NCBI GenBank assembly: GCA_027943245.1
Contig: JANDJZ010001074.1
Location: 1-14,634 of the forward strand
Direction: 5' to 3'
DNA: 14,634 nucleotides
DNA from: Acanthamoeba sp. SK_2022b
Taxonomy: Eukaryota > Discosea > Longamoebia > Acanthamoebidae
Made by a program: the position numbers and the translations under genes
Notes under the pieces: model-generated
Told to the model about the DNA's origin: nothing
What the model saw: the letters and a program-made list of their open reading frames with translations, nothing else
Databases searched by the model: none
In this document: positions 1 through 8,800 of the stretch, piece by piece
Layout of the letters: each line of letters opens with the position of its first letter
Numbering within the stretch: position 1 is the stretch's first letter

Positions 1-39
1 TGGTTTGTGTTCCGCATCAACTTCTTCGAGACCAACTAG
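1..39 (+). CDS. C-terminal tail of an upstream gene (partial)
   Basis: Frame 1 from the first base reads twelve codons, WFVFRINFFETN, and then a TAG stop at 37-39. Nine of the twelve codons end in G or C with ordinary composition, like the confirmed exons here. The stretch sits 99 bases upstream of the next gene on the same strand, a plausible spacing for a compact genome. No family can be named from twelve residues, and a chance open frame this short cannot be excluded. Confidence 0.35.
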   Translation, partial: WFVFRINFFETN

Positions 40-138
40 TTCGCCAGTCCACGTGGTGTTGCGCCACGCAATTACAACAAAACGAAAAACGTCGCTTTCT
101 TTTTCGTCTTGTCTTGTGCACAAGCTTCTTTTCCTCGG

Positions 139-867
139 ATGGCCGCTGCACGCTATGCTGGGGTGTTGGCGGTTGCCATGGTCGTGGGACTGGTCCTCTG
201 CCTTGTAGCCCTTCCTTGTGTCGCCCAACAGCCCATCACCGTACGGTCCCGCTTTTAATTGTATTTAAAAAGGGGGGAAAATTCTTTCTTTTAAAGGGGG
301 GAAAGTCTTTTATTAAGGCAAGTGTAATCTTCGTTACGGGCCACAAATCAAATGATTGAAGGTTTGCACAAAATTATTTATATTTATTTATTTATTTATT
401 TATTTATTTGTTATTTCGCGCTGTGCGGGCAGATATCCGAGAACTTTTCTTCACAACTGAGCTTCACCGGCCTCAAGGTACATCGCGCCTCCGCCTCTTT
501 GTGTGGGAGCAGCGCCGTCGCTCCCTCTTCTCACCCGCTCCTCCCACACGTCGGTGGCCTACTGTAGCAAGAGTGGCACGTCAATTACGACGCTCAGATG
601 CGTACCACCATCGATCTGGCCTCCGGCCTCCGCTCTGTACAGATCAACGTATCGTATGACCCACTCGCGCGCACACACGCACGCATGCACAAGAACGCGC
701 GTGTGCACACCTCACTATGCTTGGGTGCCACAGAGAACCCTGTACGACATCAACCCGGCGCAGAGGCAGTGCATCGTCTCCCAGCTCAAGGACGGCATCC
801 AGCCCATGGTGCTCGCCTCGCGCCCGAATCCAATCCTGGCTTCGCTCTCCGATTTCGCTGACGTTTG

Positions 868-936
<69 letters not shown>

Positions 937-1424
937 GCAGTGGGCGTGGCTCAAGACAGCCAACTACACCGGGCTCTGTGGCTTTGGCGAGGGCCGACGC
1001 TACGATGTACGTCACGCCATCCCTCTCCCTCCTCGTCGTCACTCAAGTGCGTGCCCCCTTCGATGGCTTTAACGCTGCCCCCCCCCCTCTCCTCCTCCAA
1101 CTCTCGCCCCGCTCGCGTCGCGGCAGGCGGCCATCGATTCCAACACCGAGTACAGCGTGTGCGCGGCGCGGCCTAACGGGGAGAAGGACTACCGCCCGCT
1201 CCAGTTCCTTGTCCTCCAGGACTCCAGTACACACCGCCTCGCCCCACTGAACAGGAAGACGACGACGACGAGGGCCTTGTGTCTCACCTTCTTCTTGTTC
1301 TTGGACGTGGTCTTGCGCAGCCCAGACCCAGTTCCTGTTCTACGAGTATGTGCCCGAGGCTCCGGACCGCGGCAACTTCACCGTCCCCGCCTACTGCCCC
1401 TCCCCGTCGCCCGTCCCTCTCTGA
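139..1424 (+). CDS. Ependymin-like secreted glycoprotein, 7 exons
   Basis: Exons by hand: 139-240, 433-477, 568-648, 734-862, 941-1006, 1127-1226 and 1321-1424, giving about 208 residues. The ATG at 139 opens a classic signal peptide: a short basic start, a long hydrophobic core at residues 7-28, and a likely cut near ALPCVAQ. The mature part has four N-glycosylation sequons (N38, N76, N127, N193) and four cysteines (C89, C132, C153, C200). This fits a disulphide-bonded protein of the secretory pathway. The resemblance to the ependymin family rests on the order of TLYDINPAQRQC in the middle and FTVPAYC near the end, which match the family pattern of a Tyr-x-Ile-Asp...Cys strand and a closing Phe-x-x-Pro-x-x-Cys. 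The length also suits the family, at about 200 residues. The role in protists is unknown; ependymins are extracellular ligand- or lipid-binding proteins. The donor after exon 4 (GTTTGC) is weak. The secreted-protein call is firm; the family call is moderate. Confidence 0.62.
269..304. repeat. Two copies of AAAGGGGGGAAA in intron 1
   Basis: A perfect 12-base unit occurs at 269-280 and 293-304, 24 bases apart. Similar T-rich flanks extend the likeness to about 22 bases. It lies in the first intron of the ependymin-like gene. Confidence 0.8.
372..409. repeat. (ATTT)n tetranucleotide tract
   Basis: Nearly pure ATTT/TTTA repeats in the first intron of the ependymin-like gene, ending about 23 bases before the 3' splice site at 432. 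It is one of many A/T-rich intron cores in the window. Confidence 0.9.
869..934. repeat. (CA)33 microsatellite
   Basis: Thirty-three uninterrupted CA units. They make up about 66 of the 78 bases of the intron at 863-940, leaving only GTTTGC before and AATGCAG after. Confidence 0.95.
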
Positions 1425-1462
1425 CCGCCTCCCTCCCTCTCATTTTCAAACGAATTTTTGTA

Positions 1463-1488
1463 TTTATTTTGCTAATTTTGAATTTATT
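1463..1488 (-). promoter_or_regulatory. Candidate poly(A) signals for the glutaminase gene
   Basis: Read on the minus strand, AATAAA occurs at 1483-1488 and again at 1463-1468. That is about 110 to 140 bases past the glutaminase stop codon at 1600-1602, inside the AT-rich gap (1425-1599) between two converging genes. Position and motif fit a cleavage signal, but AT-rich DNA produces this hexamer often. Confidence 0.35.
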
Positions 1489-1599
1489 TCGGTTTGTCAA
1501 AACACACATTCACTTGTTAGTGTTGTTGTTGTGTTGTGTAGTCACAAGCTCTTCTTTACAAGGATGATGGCCGGCGGCTCGGAGGGGGGAGGGGGCTTC

Positions 1600-3452
1600 T
1601 CAGGCCGTCTCGACGAGCTTGGGTGAGTGGTGGTCGGCGATGGGCGTGTCGTCGTCGCCGGTCAGTTCGGGCAGGCAGTCGGGCGCGCCCTTCCTCTCGT
1701 TGGCCGCCTTCTCCAGCAGCGTGGCCAGCTCCTTGTGCTGTTGCATCGACACACACGTTGCAGTCCAATCAACGCAGGTTGTTAAAAATCGGCCAATCCG
1801 CACGCGCGCGCGCCAGGTGGTTGGTCGGCGGTGGCGTACCCCAGCGCGGACGGCCTCGTCAAAGGGCGTGGCGCCCCACCTGTCCTTGACCAGCACGTTG
1901 GCGCCCTTGGCGACCTTGAGCCTGCCCTCGGCCGCGGCCAAGTGCAGCGCCGCGCGGCCGTCGTAGTCGGCCACGTTCACCGATGTGCCCGCCAGCACCA
2001 GCTCCCTGTTTGCACAAAAATACAATAAATAATTAATAAATAATTAAATAAATAGATATAAATATTGTTTTCAATAAGTAAAACGACCGAACAAATGGAG
2101 GATATTTGGGCGTACATGACGCGGGTGAGGTTGCCGTTGGAGGCGGCGAAGATGAACTCGCTGATGACGTTGATCTCCTTGTTCGTAGCCTGGCGCAGAC
2201 GAGGGTTCTTCTTCTGCGATCCCTGTGTTATTCCAATCCAATCCAACACAACACAACACAACACAACACAACACAACACAACACAACACAACACAACACA
2301 ACACAACACAACACAACACAACACAACACAACACGACGTGCGCGCACACAATATATGGAGAGGCGATGAACAACAAGCGCTATAGAGAGTGGAGGAAGGG
2401 AGGGGCGTACCTCGGAGCAGGAGATGACGTCGTCAAACACGTGGAAGGCGTAGCGCGAGGTGAGCTGCTTGCAGAACTCGACTGCGCGCACCGAGTTGCC
2501 CTGATCATCGATGCGGGGCGACCAGATGCACATGCCCTGCACGCATGGAGGAGGAGGAGGAGGAGGCGCGTGATGATGGGCGCGACTCTCGACACATCAG
2601 AGAGAGGGAGGGAGGAACGAGGGCTGGGGGGGAGGAAGGCGCACCAGCAGGTTGGGCACGACCACCATGACGCAGCCAGAGACGCCGGACTTGGCCGGCA
2701 ACCCCACGCTGTAGGCAAACTCTGCGACAAAGAGAGAACACGAAGGCGGGCCTTGAGTCCACAAGGCCACCGCACGTGTACGCGCGGGGCGGAGAGAGAG
2801 AGAGAGAGACAAGGTACCTCCCGAGTAGTCGTACATGCCGCAGCTGAACATGATCGACAGGCAATTGCGCACGCACGCCGCAGGGAAAATTTTCCTATTT
2901 TTTAAATAATATTAATTAATAAATAATAAGAAAATAAAATGGAGCTCGGGGCAGAAAGGGAAATGGTTGGGAATGAAAGAAACGCGCACTCTTTGGTGAT
3001 GGGGTTGGTGCCGCCGTTGGCGAGAGCCGAGGCCACGGAGGCCATGTCGCGCGTGGTGCCGGTCATCGAGCACAGCTGCAGGTAGAACTCCAGGTGGGCT
3101 CGCACTCGCTCGTCGCTGTTGACCGACTTGTCAAACACGCCCTCGCCCTGCAGCACACGATATCAGTTTATTACTTTTCTTATTATTGATTTCTATTTTT
3201 ATTATTTAATTTTATCAATTTTATGAATTTAGCAGTCAACGAAACTGGACTGTACCTTCATGAAGTAGGAAAGGGCAAAGTTGCGGTCGGCGTGCCGCAG
3301 CTCGGACAGGTAGGTGGCGTTGTCGAAGCCGATGGTGGTGGGCTGGCCGTCACCGCGGTCGGAGAGCCTCTGCCACACCGTCTGCACGTAGCCGAACCTC
3401 TATTGGCCGACACAGCAGAGCAGTAGCTCACGCGTCAGCAGAGTGCACACAC

Positions 3453-3509
<57 letters not shown>

Positions 3510-4629
3510 CGCAACACACAACAGACGACGTACGTCAGCGGGTTCGTAGTCAGGCTTGAGCAGAGAGGCGGTGACGATGGCGCCGGCGTTGATCATCGGG
3601 TTGAAGGGCTTCTTCTCGCGCGGGTTTCGCTCGTCGAGCTCGAAGGCGTTGAACTTCCTGCCGCTGGGCTCGTGTCCCACGTGGCGCATGATCTTCTCCT
3701 CGCCCCTGTCGCCCTCGGCGATGCAGTACCTGCGCGCGGGCAGATGAAGGGGAGGGGCAGCGACGACACGTCAGGCGAGTAGAGCGGGAGCGGGTGGGCG
3801 AGCGAGCGAGCGTACGTGATGGGCTTGGAGCACGACTGGAGGGTGAAGGGAACGTCGGCGTCGCCGTGGGTCCAGATCTGGCCGTCCACGGTCTGCACCG
3901 CGATACCGAACTGGTTCGAATTCACGCGCGCCAACTGTTGTAGCGCACGATCGAAAACCGCTTGCGATGAGCTGCAGGCGAAAGAGAGAGCAGCGTGCAG
4001 CCCACAACGCAACAACTACTCCATATGCACCACGCACCTGCGGGATGTACTGCGCGTTATGGCCGTCCTCCAACTTTTCGCAGTTGGCAAAGATCTCCTT
4101 GAGCTGAACGAATGATAAGGGAGAGATCAGAGAGAGAGAGAGAGAGAGAGAGAGGCAAGGTTGAATAGGTCTCTGCCCAGACTGGCGGAAGACGTACGTT
4201 GTTGATGAAGTCGGCCCAGTCGGGGATGGCCACGCGGCCTGCGAAGCGGAAGAGCGATGAGCGACGGGTGAAATGCGGAGAAGTATTGGAGGAGGGAGGA
4301 CAGTGTGCGTACCGGTGAGGGCGCGCTCGATGATGTCGGTCTTCATCTCCTTGAGCCGCAGAAAGTCGGCAGCAAAGATCTTGTCGTCCTTGTCGTGGTC
4401 GAGCGTTTCGACGGCCTTCTTGACGATGCCCTTGCCGAGCCCCTCGTCCACGAGCACCTTCACCATGAAAATAGCGAAAATTAATATCAAAAAAAAGACA
4501 TGGGCAAAAGAGCGAAAACGACGAAGGTACCCGCTTGAGCAGGTTGGTGGTGATGAAGCCCTGGTTGCTCTTGTCGAGAGAGTCGAAGATGCTCTTCAGC
4601 TCCTCATCCTTCTGTAGATTGTGAGCCAT
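1600..4629 (-). CDS. GLS: Glutaminase, kidney type, with EF-hand and ankyrin regions; 14 exons
   Basis: It hydrolyses L-glutamine to glutamate and ammonia (serine-dependent beta-lactamase-like glutaminase). Exons in order of transcription: 4531-4629, 4313-4457, 4198-4238, 4038-4103, 3816-3934, 3534-3729, 3256-3399, 2990-3147, 2818-2894, 2645-2721, 2411-2536, 2116-2213, 1840-2005 and 1600-1737. The product is about 549 residues with every phase consistent.

Residues 1-95 hold two EF-hand-like loops (D19-L30, and D53-D64 with Asp at loop positions 1, 3, 5 and 12). The catalytic domain runs from about 110 to 400. All expected active-site residues are present: Y114 in QYIPQL, S151 and K154 in SCSK, N204 in MINAGA, Y292 in FYLQLCS, Y344 in GMYDYSG and V362 in KSGV. 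Ankyrin repeats span about 430-525, followed by an acidic tail.

The architecture matches animal GLS. The ATG at 4629 gives no mitochondrial presequence, so either the enzyme is cytosolic or a 5' exon is missing. The second ankyrin helix looks six or seven residues short. All 13 donors are GT. Confidence 0.95.
2245..2334. repeat. (AACAC)18 pentanucleotide tract
   Basis: Eighteen perfect AACAC units (GTGTT on the transcribed strand of the glutaminase gene) fill much of the 197-base intron at 2214-2410, the longest intron of that gene. Confidence 0.95.
2791..2809. repeat. (GA)n tract
   Basis: About nine GA units in the glutaminase intron 2722-2817. They read as CT on the gene's strand, just after the 5' splice site. 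Confidence 0.8.
3455..3508. repeat. (CA)27 microsatellite
   Basis: Twenty-seven CA units, (TG)27 on the gene's strand, in the glutaminase intron 3400-3533. A short CACACA run precedes it, separated by one extra A at 3453-3454. Confidence 0.95.
4130..4154. repeat. (GA)12 tract
   Basis: A GA run in the glutaminase intron 4104-4197. On the gene's strand it is a CT tract ending about 26 bases upstream of the 3' splice site, so it could serve as the polypyrimidine tract. Confidence 0.9.
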
Positions 4630-4915
4630 AACAACGAGGAACACGAGGTTGGTCGAAACGCATAGAAATCATCCGTAAATCACGAAACACAGATAGATGC
4701 AAAATCGGCCAAGACTAATTGTATGATTTCCGCCGCACCACTCTGAAGCGTTCTTTTCGTTCAGGGCAATGCGAGTAGTTGCTGCCGAAATAGATGTTCA
4801 TCACATCCATTGCCGAACCACGCAAGAACCGCAAAATATGGAAATTGCGCCAAGTAATAAATAGCGATATTACACCGAAAATGAAGAATAAAAGTTTGAG
4901 TCCGAAGCATAAATC

Positions 4916-5290
4916 TCACAGTCCTTGCATAAAGCAGGCAACCGTACGAGGCGGTTGGAGGTTTTGGCGTCTCTGAAGGCTGAGAATGTTCTGTTGAGCT
5001 TTGCCTGCCTCATCTTGTGCGTTGGTTGGTTTGTGCAGAGTGGCAGAGCGTGTGCACTGACGTTTGGGCCAGGAAGGAGAACAAAGAGGAAGTAGACTAC
5101 GCGAACGCGAGTAGACGTAAGTGCGAGGAATAGCCTGCGTCATCGGTGGTGCTGAATTTATACCGGCGGCCTTGTCACCGGCTTGTAGCAGCGCAGCCAC
5201 CATTTTGTTCTCGAAAGATGGAACAGCCATGTTCTCGCAACAGGCACCAATGTCGACAAGATGTTCTCTTAATTTGCGGTGATTGATCAT
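4916..5290 (-). CDS. Doubtful ORF; possible upstream exon of the glutaminase gene
   Basis: An ATG at 5290 opens 124 codons to a TGA at 4916. The product matches no family I know. Its first half (LREHLVDIGACCENM, then FENKMVAALLQAGDKAAG) reads like ordinary soluble protein. From an internal Met near MTQAIPRTY it becomes rich in Arg, Ser and Leu with few acidic residues (YSRSRSLLPLCSP), which recalls a mitochondrial presequence. It lies on the same strand as the glutaminase, 286 bases upstream of its ATG. It may be a small gene, a leader exon of that gene, or chance. I could not find a donor in the right phase to join it to the acceptor-like CTACAG at 4612-4617. Confidence 0.22.
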   Translation of the reverse strand: MINHRKLREHLVDIGACCENMAVPSFENKMVAALLQAGDKAAGINSAPPMTQAIPRTYVYSRSRSLLPLCSPSWPKRQCTRSATLHKPTNAQDEAGKAQQNILSLQRRQNLQPPRTVACFMQGL

Positions 5291-5712
5291 GACGCGCAGT
5301 TTAAAGAGCCTGATGTGTCATGTGGCCACGCACGCAACGAACGAAAGAACGAAGGTGCGCAAGACATACCAAGCGAACCACCTTCTCGAGTGGTGAGTGG
5401 CATTCGTGTGACGCTTGCCTCGATGACATGATGAGGTGAAGTTGGGTTTGGGGTGGTAGGAGGTGTTGTTGGGGAGGGGTAAGCTGATGCGTGTGCGTGA
5501 CCAGTGATTTGTGGGACTGTGGTTTGATTGATTGATCCCGCCTTCATACGTATTGTACAAATAGTTATACATGATTGTGCAATTAATGCACGTAATTGTA
5601 GTGAAACTTGCCATCAAATGTTACATGTTCGCGAACAGGCACGACACCAAAAGAATGCATTCTTAATTCCAAACATATTTTGGATAACCGCGTGTCCCGC
5701 ATTCCCACGAAA

Positions 5713-5732
5713 CAGCTGAATTATTTCAGCTG
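5713..5732. promoter_or_regulatory. Perfect palindrome with two CAGCTG E-box cores
   Basis: CAGCTGAA at 5713-5720 and TTCAGCTG at 5725-5732 are exact inverted copies around a 4-base spacer, ending about 105 bases upstream of the ATG at 5838. CAGCTG is the core bound by basic helix-loop-helix factors in other eukaryotes. A role as a promoter element is inference from position and symmetry. Confidence 0.45.
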
Positions 5733-5837
5733 AAATGGACGAAATGTAGAGGCCGACTCGGCGTTAGCTTGCCTGCGGGTTTCGGGAAGCAGGGTCTGCA
5801 TAAACAACAAGAGACATCAAAAGAGAGCTTGCAAGAG

Positions 5838-8800
5838 ATGGAACTGCAAAAGATCGTCGTGTGCGGAGTGCCCGAACACTTCAATCTGCCCTGGCACTTG
5901 GCCATCGAGAACGGTCTCTTTGCCAAGCATGGCGTTCAGGTGCACCCACACATGGAACATTATTGGAAAACTTTACAGCATCCTTTATCTTTTAAATTGC
6001 TAGTATTTTTTAAATCTATTTTTTAACACTCATTTTTATGTGGCCAACATGACAGGTCGAGTTTGTAGAACAAAAGCTGGGGACTGGGGCCATGATCACC
6101 TCTGCCAAGAACGGCGAGGTTGACGTCATCCTCGCCCTGACCGAGGGCCTCGTCGCTGGTGCCTGCCCTTCTTTCGTCTTTGCTCCTTCGTTCTTTGCTC
6201 CTCTTCGTGGCGGTCCTTGTCCTTACCGCGCCCACGTGTCAGACATTGCCAATGGCTCCGACCTGCGGCTGTTCGGAACCTACGTGCAGTCGCCCCTGTG
6301 CTGGGCCATCTCCACGGGCAAGGCGTCTGCGTTCAACGCCGTGGAAGATCTCAAGGGACAGGTACTATATTTCTACATATAGAAGCACACAACGCGCATC
6401 TAACACGTCATGTTTGCGTGCACACCAACGACGACAAACAGACGTTCGGCATTAGCAGGAACGGAAGCGGGTCGCAGCTGATGGTCTACGTGCTGGCCAT
6501 GGAGCGTGGCTGGCACCCGCAGCGCGATGTCCACTTTGCTGTCAAGGGCGACTTCAAGAGCACGCTCTCCCTCATCACGATCATCACGCGTGGTTGCTTC
6601 ATGTCTGACTCACCCGGCGCTGATCGCAAACCCTCCCGTTCACCGTGCAGGTCTTCGCGATGGCGTCAACGACAACTCGACCGCTGCCTTCCTGTGGGAG
6701 ACCTTCACCACGAAGCCGTTCCACGACTCTGGGGTGAAAACGCCGCCACTCAGAAACTTTTATTCGTTTTTAATTGATAATAATTTCATGATTTATTTTG
6801 ATTTATCGAATTTATTTTTAACCTGATTTTTTTAATATATATGGGCAGGAAATCCGGCGCATCGGCGACATTACGTCCCCGTGGCCGTGCTTCATGCTGG
6901 CCGGCCGCAAGGTAGACTTTTCCCTCACCATGGGCTCTTTTGGCGCATCGGCGCATCGCCGCCTGACCGACCATGTCTGCTACGACTGCGATCAGGACAT
7001 ACTCGACCGCAAGAAGGAGACCATCCACAAGATGCTGGCGGCCATCCGCGAGTCGTGTCGACTGTTCCACAGCGACCAGGTGAGGGTGAGGAGCTCCCGA
7101 ATTGCCTCGGGCCAGGATCTTACGTGAGGTCTCGTGGTGGCGTGTCTCGACACAACAGGGCATCGTGGAGCTGATCGCGAAGCGCTACGACCTGAAGATG
7201 GAAGACGCACAGCAGTACGCGGCTCCTCCTCCACTCCGCTTGGCGTCTCTCTCGCTCTCTCTGCTCACCTCTCTCCGGTCGCGACAGGTGGTATTCCAAC
7301 GTGCAGATCGTAGGCTCGAGCCACATCTCGGAGGTGCGCCGCGGCCCTCCCCGCAAGCGTTTCGTTTAATTAGTGATTTTTCCGGTTAATTTTTACACGA
7401 TTATTTTTTCCATATTTCTAATGCTGGTGTTGCCCTGCGACGAACAGAGCGCGATCAGGAAGGCCGTGGAGGTGCTGTACCGCGCTCGCGTGTTGTCCTC
7501 TGTGGACCACCCGGCCCAGAAGTTCATCTACGAGGGCATCGCTTCCCTGCGCAAGGACATCAAGCTCGTGCGGCTGTACGTTGGCGCAACGCTCGGCGGC
7601 TGCTTGTTGATCGTTCGGCTGATCGTCTCCCCTTTGCTGCCTGCTTTCCCAGTTACAACAAGCCCGAGTTGCTGCGCGCGCTCTTCAACAACCTGCACGC
7701 GGCCAACCTCGCCTCGGGGCCCATCTCATACGAGGACCTCCTTCCTTATGACCAGGTACGGCCCTTTTATAATTCTATATCCACATATTATTATTTTTAT
7801 TTATTTTTTTGATAATTATAAACTAATTTCTTTGTTTGTCTGATGATAATTATTGCTAGCACCACTACCATGAGATCGAGGGACTCGAGGTGTGCGCCAA
7901 GGAGGCGAGGCTGAGTGCGGACTCAAAGATTCTCAACGTCGGCTCGGGCCTGGGCGGTCCGGCGAGGTATTTCGGCGGAAAGCTGGGCGCTTCGGTGCTT
8001 GCCGTCGAGCTGCAGGACGACCTCCACAGAGTGGCCACAGAGCTGACGACGCGATGTGGTCTCAGTGACAACGTCCACCATCTTGTACGCCCTAACTGAT
8101 CGCTTTTTATTGTTTTTTGTTATTTTCCTACTAATATAAGAATAATAAGAAATAGAATATTCTTATTATTATATTAATTCGGTGGTTTATGGTTGTGGTG
8201 ATGTTGTTTAGGCCGGAGACATCCTGCAGGTGGGACAGCATCTGCGTCCAGACAGCTACGACGCCATCGTCTCGTGGCTGACCGTCCTGCACATTCCCGA
8301 ACGCGCCCAGCTCTTCAAAACTGTACCGCCAGATGACCGGTTGTGCATCTCCCCTCGTGCGCTCACCACGATCCACTCCACACAGTGCTACTCGCTGCTG
8401 AAGCCTGGCGGAGTCTTCTACGCGGAGGACTTCTTCGAGAAGGCCACGCTCACCGACGAAGAAAAGTAAGATGACCATTCCACCTTTCATGGAGTGAGTG
8501 GCTCGCTCTCACCTCACCACGCCGGCACGCGCACAGGCAGCGCCTGGCCGACGACGTGTATTGTCCCTACCTGCCCGACGAGGAGACGTACAGGCGTGAC
8601 CTCACCCAGGCCGGCTTCGAGATCGTCAAGGCACAAACTCCGAGGCTTCGATCAATGCGATCACTTTCTAATAATATCTCTAATTTATTATTAGTTATTT
8701 ATTGTTATTCAAATTTACTGATCCTTTTCTCTGTGCGCTGCGCTCTTCCAGTTTGACGACCTTACCGAGGACTGGCGCCAGTACACGACGCAGCGCGTGG

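Larger units (their letters stand above)
4630..5837. other. Divergent intergenic region, 1.2 kb
   Basis: This lies between the start codons of the glutaminase (leftward) and of the binding-protein/methyltransferase gene (rightward), so it should hold both promoters. I see no clear TATA box. It contains a doubtful minus-strand ORF (4916-5290), a second minus-strand ORF (5287-5547) without protein-like features, a short CGAA-rich run near 5334-5355 and a perfect palindrome at 5713-5732. Base composition is more mixed than in the exons. Confidence 0.6.

Noticed and set aside
644..963. ORFs with long Cys-Val or Thr-His repeats on both strands
   Set aside because: They are translations of the (CA)33 tract and run through exons in the wrong frame.
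2245..2334. CRISPR-like array
   Set aside because: A simple pentanucleotide repeat without spacers, in an intron of a eukaryotic gene.
1977..2905. Long ORFs rich in CVVLC or TQHN across the pentanucleotide tract
   Set aside because: They are produced by the (AACAC)18 repeat in an intron; the glutaminase exons on either side use another frame.
4630..4644. Glutaminase start at 4644
   Set aside because: The triplet there is GTG on the gene's strand; the first ATG in frame is at 4629.
5287..5547. Minus-strand ORF of 86 codons
   Set aside because: Starts with ATG but is Thr/Pro/Ser-rich with no domain-like pattern and no neighbouring exon that fits; most likely chance.
5769..5837. Upstream extension of the fusion protein from 5769
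   Set aside because: The triplet at 5769 is TTG, not ATG, and the binding domain begins right at the ATG at 5838.
5838..7755. Bacterial contamination or a recent bacterial insert carrying the binding protein
   Set aside because: The domain is split by ten introns of the same style as the neighbours, and exon composition matches the rest of the window.
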